Assembly: GCF_023008405.1 (NCBI RefSeq)
Contig: NZ_CP095376.1
Span: 6,490,501-6,554,500 of the forward strand
Length of the DNA: 64,000 nt
Direction: 5' to 3'
DNA from: Amycolatopsis sp. FBCC-B4732
Lineage (GTDB): Bacteria; Actinomycetota; Actinomycetes; Mycobacteriales; Pseudonocardiaceae
Shown: piece by piece, positions 50,674 to 59,248 of the stretch
Numbering within the stretch: the first letter of the stretch is position 1
How the letters are laid out: the number at the start of each line of letters is the position of its first letter
Position numbers and translations under genes: made by a program
The notes under the pieces: model-generated
What the model was told of the DNA's origin: nothing
Database searches by the model: none
Seen by the model: the letters and a program-made list of their open reading frames with translations, nothing else

Positions 50674-50694
50674 TGAACTGGACTGAGCAGTTCA
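50674..50694. promoter_or_regulatory. TetR operator upstream of the exporter and regulator
   Basis: TGAACTG (50674-50680) and CAGTTCA (50688-50694) are perfect arms with a 7-bp spacer. AACTG-TT-CAGTT lies at 50658-50669 and another GAACTG at 50629, so GAACTG half-sites cluster through the 121-bp divergent gap. Confidence 0.6.
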
Positions 50695-50715
50695 GGAGGT
50701 CGCTATGCTGAGCGC

Positions 50716-51387
50716 ATGACTGACACGCGACGGCGCACACCCACCGGCGAGCGCGCCGACCTCAAGCGGCGGGCGATCGTGGACGCCGCTCGCGAGGTCT
50801 TCCTCGCTCGCGGCTTCGAAGCCGGCATCGACGTCATCGCGCACCGGGCCGACGTCTCGAAGGTGACGATCTACAACCACTTCGGCAGCAAGAACGAGCT
50901 GTTCCACGCGGTCATCCACGACGCTCTCAAGGAGGCACTCCAGCAGTCGACGTCGGCGCTCGAGAAGAGCCTGGCCGAATCGGAGGACATCCGGGAGATC
51001 CTCGTGCGGACGGCGCGGGGGTGGGTGGCCGGGATGGCGCAGCCCCAGGTGCTCGCGCTGCGCGCGCTCGTCGCGAGCGAAGCACAGCGGTTCCCCGAAC
51101 TCGGCCAGGCGTGGAAGGCCAACGGCCCCGACCTGACGTCGGCCATCCTCACCGAGGAGTTCCGCAGGCGCATCGACGCCGGCGAGCTCGAGATCCCCGA
51201 CATCGAGCTGGCCCTGGTCCAGCTCTACGCCCTCGTCCTCTACCCGCACTTCACCCACGCCGCCTACGGCGAACGGATCGGAAAGGAGCGCACCCACGAC
51301 CTGATCGACCGCGGCGTGGACATGTTCCTCGCCTACTACTCGGCCGGAGAGCGGAAAGCACAGTCCCCCGCCGGGCGACGGCGCTAG
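50716..51387 (+). CDS. TetR-family regulator of the broken exporter
   Basis: A 223-residue repressor. RRAIVDAAREVFLARGFEAGIDVIAHRADVSKVTIYNHFGSKNELFHAVIHDAL is the TetR helix-turn-helix; the rest is a helical ligand domain (LVASEAQRFPELGQAWKANGP). It diverges from the split MFS exporter. GAACTG/CAGTTC sites lie between. It presumably sensed an exported compound; with the exporter gene broken, its remaining role is unclear. It ends on a CTAG shared with MeaB. Confidence 0.9.
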   Translation: MTDTRRRTPTGERADLKRRAIVDAAREVFLARGFEAGIDVIAHRADVSKVTIYNHFGSKNELFHAVIHDALKEALQQSTSALEKSLAESEDIREILVRTARGWVAGMAQPQVLALRALVASEAQRFPELGQAWKANGPDLTSAILTEEFRRRIDAGELEIPDIELALVQLYALVLYPHFTHAAYGERIGKERTHDLIDRGVDMFLAYYSAGERKAQSPAGRRR

Positions 51388-52349
51388 CTCCGCAGTTCCG
51401 CGATCAGCTCGTCCGCGGCGGCGAACGGATCCAGCTCCCGCGCCACGACCCGCTCGGCGACCTCGGTGAGCCGTCCCCCGCCGCGCAGGTCCACGAGCTC
51501 GGCTCGCACCTGCCGGAGTGCGATGGCTTCGACCTCGTCGCGTGCCCGGGCCGCCCGGCGCCGGGCCAGCTCGTCGTGGGCGACCAGCCACTCGTGGTGC
51601 GAAGCCAGCGCCTGCACCACTTCGTCGACACCCTCGCTCTTCGCCGCGACGGTCCGCACGATCGGCTGGCGCCAGCTCGCGCCCCGGATCTCCCGGCGCG
51701 CCAGGGAAATCATCTGCTTGAGGTCGTGCACCGTCGCGTCCGCGCCCTCGCGGTCGGCCTTGTTCACGACGAAGACGTCGGCGATCTCGAGCACCCCGGC
51801 CTTCGCGGCCTGGATCCCGTCACCCATCCCCGGGGCGAGCAGCACCACGGTGGTGTCGGCCAGCTTCACGACGTCCACTTCGGACTGTCCGACGCCGACG
51901 GTCTCGATCAGCACCACGTCGAACCCGGCGGCGTCGAGCACGCGCACGGCCTGCGGGGTCGCCCACGAGAGCCCGCCGAGGTGGCCGCGCGTGGCCATCG
52001 AGCGGATGAAGACGCCCGGGTCGGTGGCGTGCTCGGTCATCCGGATCCGGTCGCCGAGGAGTGCGCCGCCCGAAAACGGCGAAGACGGGTCGATCGCGAG
52101 CACCCCGACCCGCTTGCCCTCCGCGCGCAACGCGGTGAGCAGCGCCGAAGTCGAAGTCGACTTGCCGACGCCGGGCGGACCGGTGAGCCCGACGACCCGG
52201 GCCCGCCCGGCGTGCGGGGTCAGCGCCCGCGCGATTTCGGCGACGCGGGGGTGGGCGTCCTCGACGAGCGACAGCAGCCGCGCGACGGCACGGGGCTGCC
52301 CGTCCCGCGCGCGGCCGACCAGGTCGTCGAGGTCGAGGGAACCGGCCAC
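51384..52349 (-). CDS. meaB: Methylmalonyl-CoA mutase-associated GTPase MeaB
   Basis: A 321-residue G3E GTPase that protects and loads adenosylcobalamin-dependent methylmalonyl-CoA mutase. Walker A GPPGVGKST (57-65), switch region DPSSPFSGGALLGDRIRM, Walker B-like IETVGVGQSEVDV and NKAD base recognition are all present. It begins at GTG 52349 right after the thiolase stop (TAA then GTG), so the thiolase-meaB pair is a coupled operon. The mutase genes are not in the window. Confidence 0.94.
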   Translation of the reverse strand: MAGSLDLDDLVGRARDGQPRAVARLLSLVEDAHPRVAEIARALTPHAGRARVVGLTGPPGVGKSTSTSALLTALRAEGKRVGVLAIDPSSPFSGGALLGDRIRMTEHATDPGVFIRSMATRGHLGGLSWATPQAVRVLDAAGFDVVLIETVGVGQSEVDVVKLADTTVVLLAPGMGDGIQAAKAGVLEIADVFVVNKADREGADATVHDLKQMISLARREIRGASWRQPIVRTVAAKSEGVDEVVQALASHHEWLVAHDELARRRAARARDEVEAIALRQVRAELVDLRGGGRLTEVAERVVARELDPFAAADELIAELRS

Positions 52350-53537
52350 TTACGCGGACGGCACCCGCAGCAGCAGGGCGTCGCCCTGGCCACCGCCACC
52401 GCACAGCGCGGCCGCGCCGAGGCCGCCACCGCGGCGGCGCAGCTCGTGGATCAGGTGCACGGCGAGCCGGGCCCCGGAGGCGCCGATCGGGTGGCCGAGC
52501 GCGATCGCGCCGCCGTTGACGTTGACCTTGTCCGCGTCGAGGCCGAGCTTCTCGGTCGAAACGAGTCCGACGGCGGCGAAGGCCTCGTTGATCTCGACGA
52601 GGTCGAGCGCGTCGGCGGTCAGCTTCTCCTTGGCCAGCGCGGCGAGGATGGCGTTCGACGGCTGCTCGTGCAGGCTCGCGTCCGGCCCGGCGACGACGCC
52701 GTGCGCGCCGATCTCGGCGAGCGGCGTGAGGCCGAGTTCCTCGGCCTTCGCCTTGCTGGCCACGATGACGGCGGCGGCGCCGTCGGAGATCTGCGAAGCC
52801 GAGCCCGCGGTGATGGTGCCGTCGGAAGCGAAGGCCGGGCGCAGCTTGGCGAGGCCCTCGGCGGTGGTGTCGGCGCGGACGCCCTCGTCGGTGTCGAAGA
52901 CGACCGGGTCGCCCTTGCGCTGCGGGATGGCGACCGGCGCGATCTCGTCGGCGAAGTAGCCGTTCTTGATCGCCTCGGCGGCGCGCTGGTGGGAGCGGGC
53001 GGAGAACGCGTCCTGCTGCTCGCGGGTGACGCCGTAGCGGGAGTTGTACTTCTCCGTCGAGGAACCCATGGCGACCTGGTCGAAGGCGCAGAACAGGCCG
53101 TCGTAGGCCATGTGGTCGACGAGCGTGGTGTCGCCGTACTTGAACCCGGAGCGGGACTTCGGCAGCAGGTGCGGCGCCTGGGTCATCGACTCCTGGCCGC
53201 CCGCGACGACGAGGTCGAACTCGCCGGCCCGGATCAGCTGGTCGGCGAGCGCGATGGCGTCGAGGCCGGAGAGGCAGACCTTGTTGATCGTCAGCGCGGG
53301 CACGCTCATCGGGATGCCCGCGGCGACCGCGGCCTGGCGGGCGGGGATCTGGCCGGCGCCGGCGGTCAGCACCTGGCCCATGATCGTGTACTGGACCGCG
53401 TCCGGGGAGACCCCGGCGCGTTCGAGGGCCGCCTTGATCGCGAACCCGCCCAGCTGGGCTCCCGTGAAGTCCTTGAGGGAGCCGAGCAGGCGCCCGATCG
53501 GCGTACGGGCGGCACCCAGGATCACGGAACCGGACAC
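52350..53537 (-). CDS. Acetyl-CoA C-acetyltransferase (thiolase)
   Basis: A 395-residue biosynthetic-type thiolase. [11 protein letters not shown] carries the nucleophile Cys88; [17 protein letters not shown] supplies the His; [14 protein letters not shown] the second Cys. It condenses or splits acetoacetyl-CoA. GTG 53537 is chosen because GGAGG lies five bases upstream; an open frame far upstream is just the repeat array. With MeaB downstream and Ccr nearby it fits acetyl-CoA assimilation. Confidence 0.93.
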   Translation of the reverse strand: MSGSVILGAARTPIGRLLGSLKDFTGAQLGGFAIKAALERAGVSPDAVQYTIMGQVLTAGAGQIPARQAAVAAGIPMSVPALTINKVCLSGLDAIALADQLIRAGEFDLVVAGGQESMTQAPHLLPKSRSGFKYGDTTLVDHMAYDGLFCAFDQVAMGSSTEKYNSRYGVTREQQDAFSARSHQRAAEAIKNGYFADEIAPVAIPQRKGDPVVFDTDEGVRADTTAEGLAKLRPAFASDGTITAGSASQISDGAAAVIVASKAKAEELGLTPLAEIGAHGVVAGPDASLHEQPSNAILAALAKEKLTADALDLVEINEAFAAVGLVSTEKLGLDADKVNVNGGAIALGHPIGASGARLAVHLIHELRRRGGGLGAAALCGGGGQGDALLLRVPSA

Positions 53538-53674
53538 GGCGTCCTCCAAGCATCGGCGCATGGGCAGTTTTGCCGACCATACCCGGGAGGCGGCCTTCTT
53601 GATGGAGCCAGTGTGAGGCGGGGCACGCGACGATTCCGCCTCGACGCCGCCCCGCGGCCCCCTATCCTGCCTCC

Positions 53675-54130
53675 ATGAATGACGCCCTGCGGCCGTTCGT
53701 GACGGCCATCGACCACGTCGGCATCGCGGTCCCGGACCTGGACGCGGCCATCGAGTTCCATTGCGCGCACTTCGGCCTGGAGGTCGCGCACGAGGAGGTG
53801 AACGAGGAGCAGGGAGTACGCGAGGCGATGCTGCGCGCCCCCGGCACGGCGGGCACGGAGACCCAGATCCAGCTCCTGGCCCCCCTGCGCGACGACTCGG
53901 CGATCGGCAAGTTCCTGACCAAGAGCGGCCCGGGCCTGCAGCAGCTGGCGTACCGCGTGTCCGATGTGGACGCAGCGGCGGCGGTCCTGCGCGAGCAGGG
54001 TCTGCGCCTGCTGTACGAGGAGGCGAAGCGAGGCACGTCCAACAGCCGGGTGAACTTCGTCCACCCGAAGGACGCGGGCGGCGTCCTGGTGGAACTGGTG
54101 GAGCCGGCAAAGAACGGCGACGCACACTGA
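53675..54130 (+). CDS. mce: Methylmalonyl-CoA epimerase
   Basis: A 151-residue VOC protein with the epimerase pattern [42 protein letters not shown] and [25 protein letters not shown], then [18 protein letters not shown]. The His and Glu ligands expected for metal binding lie in the first, middle and final segments. It interconverts (2R)- and (2S)-methylmalonyl-CoA, next to meaB and thiolase across a divergent gap. Length is normal. Confidence 0.92.
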   Translation: MNDALRPFVTAIDHVGIAVPDLDAAIEFHCAHFGLEVAHEEVNEEQGVREAMLRAPGTAGTETQIQLLAPLRDDSAIGKFLTKSGPGLQQLAYRVSDVDAAAAVLREQGLRLLYEEAKRGTSNSRVNFVHPKDAGGVLVELVEPAKNGDAH

Positions 54131-54551
54131 ACCCCGAACCCGTTCCGGCATAACAACTCCGCCCGGCCCGGACCGCACCCGCCTGACACCCGGCCGGTCC
54201 CGGCGCCGGTCCGCGCACCGGGACCCGCCGGCGCCGGGCAGGTCTGCAGACCCACACCAGGATCCGCCGGAGCTGGGGCCGGTCCGCACGGGCGCGCCGA
54301 GATCTGCCGGCGCTGGGCCGGGCCGCACGGGTCTGGCCGGAACAGCGGGCGCCGACGGGCCGCGCCGGTACCTGCGGGCGCCCGCCCACCGCCCCATCGA
54401 TGGTCGGGCCGGCACTGGTCCGCACGTCCGCGCCGGGATCCGCTGACGCCGACCCGTTCCGCGCGACCGCCCGGGATCCGCCGGTGCTGGGCCGGTCCGC
54501 GCGCCCTGGCAGGCATCCGGGGGCGCCGGCGGTCTGACCGGACCGGCACCG
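54131..54551. repeat. Decayed end of the 39-bp repeat array
   Basis: This 420-bp stretch has no plausible gene. It contains repeated but diverged blocks such as GGTCCGCACGTCCGCGCCGG and GGTCCGCACGGGCGCGCCGA at roughly 39-42 bp spacing, with many substitutions and small indels. It looks like an older part of the ordered array that starts at 54552. Both strands stay open over long stretches because of base composition. Confidence 0.6.
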
Positions 54552-54823
54552 GGCCGCACAGCCGCGCCGGAACCCCGCCGCGCCGAGCTCGCCCGCACGT
54601 CCGCCCCGGAACCCTGCGCCGCCGAGCCCGCCCGCATGTCCGCGCCAGAACCCGCCGTACCAAGCCCGCCCGCACATCCGCGCCGGCACCCCGCCGCGCC
54701 GAGCCCGCCCGCACGTCCGCGCCGGAACCCCGCCGCGCCAAGGCCGCCCGCACACCCGCGGCGGAACCCGCCAGCGCCAAGCTCGCCCACACACCTGCGC
54801 CGGAACTCGCGCAGGCGCGGGGC
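54552..54823. repeat. 39-bp tandem repeat array, seven units
   Basis: Seven units start at 54552, 54591, 54630, 54668, 54707, 54746 and 54785. Each begins GCCCGCAC (or a one-base variant) and contains CGCGCCGGAACCCCGCCGC. The period is 39 bp (38 once). The array runs up to 3 bp before the end of the TetR gene. A 39-bp period equals 13 codons, so both strands remain open, yet there is no ribosome site, and I regard it as non-coding. Confidence 0.85.
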
Positions 54824-54825
54824 CG

Positions 54826-55398
54826 CTAAGCCGGGGCCGCCTTCGAGGCGAGGGCGTCGGCGATGAACGTCAGCTCGCCGTCGAACTCGGCCGGCAGGTC
54901 GTCGTCCGAGTGGCGGGCTGTCGCGTGGCGGTGGCTGACCGCGCGGGCCAGCAAGCCCGATGCGCGCTCCACGTCCGCCGATGGGAGGCCGCCGCCGGTC
55001 GCCGCCAAGATCACCGCGCGGACCTGGCGGACCAGGAGCTGGAAGCGCTCGTGGAGGGCGTCGCGGACGACGTGGTGCGTGTCCGCCTCGCGCCACAACA
55101 GGTGTGACAAGCCCAACGACCGGCTGAAGCGGTGGTCGAGTTCGCGGACGAGCTTGCGCAGGCTGCCCGCCAGGTCGCCGGGGACGACGACCACCGCCGG
55201 CTCGATGCGCTCGTCCGGCAGGCGCTCGACGAGCGCCGTGAGCAGGTCCGGCTTGTGGCGGAAGTAGTAGTGCACCAGCCCCTTCGGCACTCCTGCCCGC
55301 TCCGCGATGCGGGACGTCGGGGTGGCGTCGAAGCCGGACTCGGCGAAGAGCGCCTCGGCGGCGCACAAGATGCGCTCCTTCGCCGAATCCTCGGTCAT
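54826..55398 (-). CDS. TetR/AcrR-family regulator
   Basis: A 190-residue repressor with the helix-turn-helix [51 protein letters not shown] and a helical ligand domain. It lies 19 bp after the SPW-repeat membrane gene on the same strand, so probably one operon. An inverted repeat at 55849-55870 upstream is a candidate site. The 39-bp array begins directly past its stop. Confidence 0.9.
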   Translation of the reverse strand: MTEDSAKERILCAAEALFAESGFDATPTSRIAERAGVPKGLVHYYFRHKPDLLTALVERLPDERIEPAVVVVPGDLAGSLRKLVRELDHRFSRSLGLSHLLWREADTHHVVRDALHERFQLLVRQVRAVILAATGGGLPSADVERASGLLARAVSHRHATARHSDDDLPAEFDGELTFIADALASKAAPA

Positions 55399-55417
55399 TC
55401 CGGTGCCTCCTACAGCG

Positions 55418-55786
55418 TCAGTGCTGGCCTGCCGTGCGGTGCGCGGCGGTCGCGACCGGCATCGCCGCCGCGCCGGCGATGACCACCAGCACCCCGGCGA
55501 TCCAGGACGTCCAGGAAGCGCCGTTGAACTCGGTGTACCCCATCACCCACGGCGCGATGAACAGCAGCACGCCGAGCGCGATCTGGATGCCTTCGCCGTA
55601 GACCATGCCCGGCATGGCCAGCGAGACCAAGCCGTCGAGTGCGATCAAGGCGCCCAGGACGACCATCGTCCACATCGCGGTCGAGTCCGTGCTCAGCCAA
55701 AGGGGTGAAAGAGCGGCGACCACCCCGATGACGACCTCGGCCCAGTCGTGCGGCCGGGCCCAGGCGCGCGTAGAGACTTCACTCAT
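55418..55786 (-). CDS. SPW-repeat membrane protein
   Basis: A 122-residue protein with four hydrophobic helices and two SPW-type repeats: VVAALSPLWLSTDSTAMWTMVVLGALIALDGLVSLAMPG and ALGVLLFIAPWVMGYTEFNGASWTSWIAGVLVVIAGAA. The second reads APW in place of SPW. Function is unknown for the family. It is first of a pair with the TetR gene. Confidence 0.9.
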   Translation of the reverse strand: MSEVSTRAWARPHDWAEVVIGVVAALSPLWLSTDSTAMWTMVVLGALIALDGLVSLAMPGMVYGEGIQIALGVLLFIAPWVMGYTEFNGASWTSWIAGVLVVIAGAAAMPVATAAHRTAGQH

Positions 55787-55848
55787 TCGTGCTCACCTCC
55801 GTCGGTGAAACTGCTGGTCGGGTGGGTGTACCCAGCGCCGATGATCCG

Positions 55849-55870
55849 CTTGACTGGCCAGCCGGTCAAG
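55849..55870. promoter_or_regulatory. TetR-type inverted repeat upstream of SPW/TetR
   Basis: CTTGACTGG (55849-55857) and CCGGTCAAG (55862-55870) pair at eight of nine positions around CCAG. Located 63 bp before the SPW start, in the divergent gap toward ccrA. Confidence 0.5.
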
Positions 55871-55932
55871 ATAGTCCGGTCACAGTTCGACGTGTAATGG
55901 TGCTGTCCGTCTCGTACAGTTGTGGACGCGAG

Positions 55933-55946
55933 TTACCGGCGAGTAA
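55933..55946. promoter_or_regulatory. TTAC-N6-GTAA inverted repeat upstream of ccrA
   Basis: TTACCGGCGAGTAA (flanked G and T) lies 46 bp before the ccrA ATG. The arms are exact. Similar TTAC/GTAA sites are used by TetR-type regulators of acyl-CoA genes in actinobacteria, as far as I recall; the binding protein here is unknown. Confidence 0.45.
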
Positions 55947-55991
55947 TTTCTGCCGCCAACGCCGTTGACCCCCATCTCCGCGGAGGAACCG

Positions 55992-57332
55992 ATGACGCAG
56001 CTCGGCGAGATCCAGCAGGCCATCCTGAACGGCGAGTCCGCCGCCCTCGGCTCGTTGCCCGTGCCCGAGAGCTACCGCGGGGTGACCGTCCACGCCGACG
56101 AGGTCGACATGTTCGAAGGCCTCGAAAGCCGGGACAAGGACCCGCGCAAGTCGCTGCACGTCGACGAGGTCGCCGTCCCCGAACTCGGGCCCGGCGAAGC
56201 ACTGGTCGCGGTGATGGCGAGCGCGATCAACTACAACACCGTGTGGACGTCGATCTTCGAGCCGATCCCCACGTTCAAGTTCCTCAAGAAGTACGGCAAG
56301 CTCTCGCCGCTGGCCAAGCGGCACGACCTGCCCTACCACGTCGTCGGGTCCGACCTCTCCGGCGTCGTCCTGCGCACCGGCGTCGGCGTGCACAACTGGA
56401 AGCCCGGCGACGAGGTCGTCGCGCACTGCCTCAACGTCGAGCTCGAGAGCCCCGACGGGCACAACGACACGATGCTCGACACCGAGCAGCGGATCTGGGG
56501 CTTCGAGACCAACTTCGGCGGCCTCGCCGAGATCGCCCTGGTCAAGGCCAACCAGCTGATGCCGAAGCCGGACCACCTCACCTGGGAAGAGGCCGCTTCA
56601 CCCGGACTGGTGAACTCCACCGCCTACCGGCAGCTGGTCTCGCGCAACGGCGCCGACATGAAGCAGGGCGACGTCGTCCTGATCTGGGGTGCCTCGGGCG
56701 GCCTCGGCTCCTACGCGACGCAGTACGCGCTCAACGGCGGCGCCATCCCCGTCTGCGTCGTCTCCAGCCCGGAAAAGGCCGCGATCTGCCGCAAGCTCGG
56801 CGCCGAGCTGATCATCGACCGCAGTGCCGAGGACTACAAGTTCTGGAAGTCCGACACCGAGCAGGACCCGAAGGAGTGGCAGCGCTTCGGCGCCAAGATC
56901 CGCGAGCTGACCGGCGGCGACGACCCCGACATCGTGTTCGAGCACCCGGGCCGGGAAACCTTCGGCGCGTCGGTCTACGCCGCGCGCAAGGGCGGCACGA
57001 TCGTCACCTGCGCGTCGACCTCGGGCTACATGCACCAGTACGACAACCGCTACCTGTGGATGAACCTGAAGCGGATCATCGGCTCCCACTTCGCGAACTA
57101 CCGCGAGTCCTGGGAAGCGAACCGGCTGATTGCGAAGGGGCTGATCCACCCGACGCTGTCCAAGACCTACTCCCTGGAAGAGACCGGGCAGGCCGCGCTG
57201 GACGTGCACCGCAACGCCCACCAGGGCAAGGTCGGCGTGCTCGCGCTCGCCCCGCAGGAGGGCCTCGGCGTCCGCGACGAAGAGAAGCGGGCGAAGCACA
57301 TCGACGGGATCAACGCCTTCCGCGGCGCCTGA
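55992..57332 (+). CDS. ccrA: Crotonyl-CoA carboxylase/reductase
   Basis: A 446-residue MDR-family enzyme that reduces crotonyl-CoA with NADPH while fixing CO2 to give ethylmalonyl-CoA. Residues that form the CO2 pocket in the studied Kitasatospora enzyme are all matched: Asn82, Phe171, Glu172 and His366. IWGASGGLGSYATQYALNGGAIPVCV is the NADPH site. ATG 55992 has GGAGGAACC upstream. It supplies extender units for polyketides and serves the ethylmalonyl-CoA route; thiolase, epimerase and meaB nearby support this. A terminator follows. Confidence 0.95.
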   Translation: MTQLGEIQQAILNGESAALGSLPVPESYRGVTVHADEVDMFEGLESRDKDPRKSLHVDEVAVPELGPGEALVAVMASAINYNTVWTSIFEPIPTFKFLKKYGKLSPLAKRHDLPYHVVGSDLSGVVLRTGVGVHNWKPGDEVVAHCLNVELESPDGHNDTMLDTEQRIWGFETNFGGLAEIALVKANQLMPKPDHLTWEEAASPGLVNSTAYRQLVSRNGADMKQGDVVLIWGASGGLGSYATQYALNGGAIPVCVVSSPEKAAICRKLGAELIIDRSAEDYKFWKSDTEQDPKEWQRFGAKIRELTGGDDPDIVFEHPGRETFGASVYAARKGGTIVTCASTSGYMHQYDNRYLWMNLKRIIGSHFANYRESWEANRLIAKGLIHPTLSKTYSLEETGQAALDVHRNAHQGKVGVLALAPQEGLGVRDEEKRAKHIDGINAFRGA

Positions 57333-57337
57333 AACCG

Positions 57338-57381
57338 GCCGCACGCAGGCGATCCCGGCCGCCGGGTCGCCCGCGTGCGGC
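57338..57381 (+). terminator. Terminator of ccrA
   Basis: GCCGCACGC (57338-57346) pairs with GCGTGCGGC (57373-57381), with inner GGCGA/TCGCC and CCCGGC/GCCGGG, separated by single unpaired bases. It begins 5 bp after the ccrA stop. Confidence 0.75.
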
Positions 57382-57469
57382 AAGATCCTCTCGCCGCGCC
57401 ACGCGGCTCGTTCGGCGCACCGCACGGGTGCTCACCCTTCCGTGACCCGGCTGCGACTACGGTAGGCGC

Positions 57470-58699
57470 ATGAGCCTTGGCGATGAACGGGAGCTTGTGC
57501 CGCTGGGAGCCGGCTTCGACGTGGCGAAGCGCGGGTACAGCCGAGCACAGGTCGACGAGCACCTCGAACGGCTGGACGCCGACCTGAAGATGCTCACCGC
57601 GGACCGGGACGCCGCCATCGCGCAGGCCGGCGACCTGGCTCGCCAGCTGGAGATCGCGCGCGGCGAGATCGCGGACCTGCGCGGGCAGGTCGACCGGCTC
57701 GCCCAGCCGCCGACGAGCGTCGAAGGCCTGTCCGAGCGGCTGCAACGGATGCTGCGCCTCGCGCAGGACGAGTCCGCCGACACGCGCGCCCGCGCCGAAG
57801 CCGAGGCCGGGCACATCCGGGCCAAGGCCGAGACGGACGCCAGCGCCATGCGCGCCCGCTACGAGCAGCTGCTCACCGAGCTCGACCTGCGGCGCAAGGA
57901 GATGGAAGCCGAGCACCGCAAGGTCCTCGAAGACGCCCGCGCGCAGGCCAAGGAGATCACCGACAAGGCCGAGGCGGAGCGCAAGCGCCTCGACACCGAG
58001 TCGCAGGACCGCCGCACCAAGGTCGAAGAAGACTTCGAGATCGCGATGGCCTCGCGCCGCACCGAGGCGATGCGCGTGCTGGCCGAGCAGGAGGCGGCGA
58101 GCAAGGCCGAGGCCGCGCGGCGCGTCCAGGAAGCCACGCAGGACGCCGCCGACATCCGCGCGAAGATCATCGAAGAGGAGAAGTCGGCGAAGGCCGACAT
58201 CGACCGCCGCCAGCGGGAGTCGGTCGCGGACGCGAACAAGCGCCGCCAGGACTCGATCACCGAGGCGAACGCCCGGCTCGCGGAGGCCGCCGACGAGGCG
58301 CGCCGCCGCGTGACGACGGCGACCGACGAGTCGAACCGGCGGATCACCCAGGCCAACGAGCGGGTCGACGCGCTGCGCAAGGTCCGCGGCGGGCTGGCCG
58401 AGCAGGTCCGCGCGGCACGGGCGGTGCTGGCCGAGGCGCACACCGTCCTCGGCGACGAGGTCAAGGTGCCCGCGGACGTCACGGCCGACCTCAAGGCGTC
58501 CGACCTCAAGGTCGAGAAGCCGGCGGCCGGCACCGGGAAGACGGCGCCGGTGGGCGACGTCGAGGAAACCATCCGGATCAAGGCGTCGGACGTGCCGAAG
58601 CCGCAACCGGCGCCCAAGCAGGCTCCCAAACAGGCCCCCAAGCCGGCGCCGAAGCCGACTCCGCGGGCAAGCGGAGCGCAGAAAGCGACTGGCGAGTAA
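57470..58699 (+). CDS. DivIVA/Scy-like coiled-coil protein
   Basis: A 409-residue protein. The N-terminus FDVAKRGYSRAQVDEHLERLDADLKMLTADRD resembles the DivIVA N-terminal domain; residues 40-330 are almost unbroken coiled coil rich in Ala, Glu, Arg and Asp; the last 50 residues repeat KQAPK-like Pro/Lys/Ala units. Similar actinobacterial proteins (DivIVA-related, Scy/FilP-like) organise polar growth and cytoskeleton-like filaments. No neighbour suggests a partner. A polarisome or envelope role is inference. Confidence 0.75.
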   Translation: MSLGDERELVPLGAGFDVAKRGYSRAQVDEHLERLDADLKMLTADRDAAIAQAGDLARQLEIARGEIADLRGQVDRLAQPPTSVEGLSERLQRMLRLAQDESADTRARAEAEAGHIRAKAETDASAMRARYEQLLTELDLRRKEMEAEHRKVLEDARAQAKEITDKAEAERKRLDTESQDRRTKVEEDFEIAMASRRTEAMRVLAEQEAASKAEAARRVQEATQDAADIRAKIIEEEKSAKADIDRRQRESVADANKRRQDSITEANARLAEAADEARRRVTTATDESNRRITQANERVDALRKVRGGLAEQVRAARAVLAEAHTVLGDEVKVPADVTADLKASDLKVEKPAAGTGKTAPVGDVEETIRIKASDVPKPQPAPKQAPKQAPKPAPKPTPRASGAQKATGE

Positions 58700-58792
58700 C
58701 CTTCCACCCGACACGGGCGCGGACGAGCCGGCACGGTCGGTACCGACCGGCTATCGTCCCTGCTCACGCGGGATCACCTGGAGGTTTTGCGC

Positions 58793-59245
58793 ATGGGTGC
58801 GGCATATCGGACCGTGGTGGTGGGCACGGACGGCTCGGAGTCTTCGTTCGCGGCGGTGGACCGCGCGGCGGCGGTGGCCGGCGACGCGGGCGCCACGCTC
58901 GTCATCGCGTGTGCGTTCTACCCGGCCAGTCAGTCCGACGTCGACAAGGCCCAGGACGCCCTCGGTGACGAGGCGTACCAGGTCGTCGGCTCGGCTCCGG
59001 CCGAGGACACCCTGCAGTCGGCGCGGGACCGCGCGACGAAGGCCGGGGCGGAGAAGATCGACACGGTCGCGGTGAAGGGCGACCCGGTCGACTCGCTGCG
59101 CAAGGTGGTCAAGGAGCGCGAGGCCGACCTGCTGGTCGTCGGCAACCGCGGCCTCAACACGATCGCCGGCCGGATCCTGGGCTCGGTGCCGTCCGAGGTG
59201 GCGCGCAAGTCCGGCGTGGACGTGCTGATCGTCCACACGACCTGA
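58793..59245 (+). CDS. Universal stress protein (UspA family)
   Basis: A 150-residue single Usp domain. YRTVVVGTDGSESSFAAVDRAAAVA is the first strand and loop; VVGNRGLNTIAGRILGSVPSEVARKSGVDVLIVHT carries the ATP-binding Gly-x-x-Gly and Gly-Ser pattern, so it should bind ATP. ATG 58793 is eight bases after GGAGG. The cyclase gene starts 3 bp after the stop, and the two are probably co-expressed. This links a nucleotide-binding stress protein to cyclic nucleotide signalling. Confidence 0.92.
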   Translation: MGAAYRTVVVGTDGSESSFAAVDRAAAVAGDAGATLVIACAFYPASQSDVDKAQDALGDEAYQVVGSAPAEDTLQSARDRATKAGAEKIDTVAVKGDPVDSLRKVVKEREADLLVVGNRGLNTIAGRILGSVPSEVARKSGVDVLIVHTT

Positions 59246-59248
59246 GCC

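Noticed and set aside
52350..54794. Very long thiolase frame reaching back through the 39-bp array
   Set aside because: Thiolase similarity starts at 53537 with a ribosome site, and the extension is repeat sequence translated by chance.
54552..54823. Could the 39-bp array be a CRISPR?
   Set aside because: The whole unit repeats with no unique spacers, and no cas gene is nearby.
54636..54866. Pro/Arg-rich repeat peptide on the plus strand in the 39-bp array
   Set aside because: No ribosome site, and open on both strands only because the period is divisible by three.
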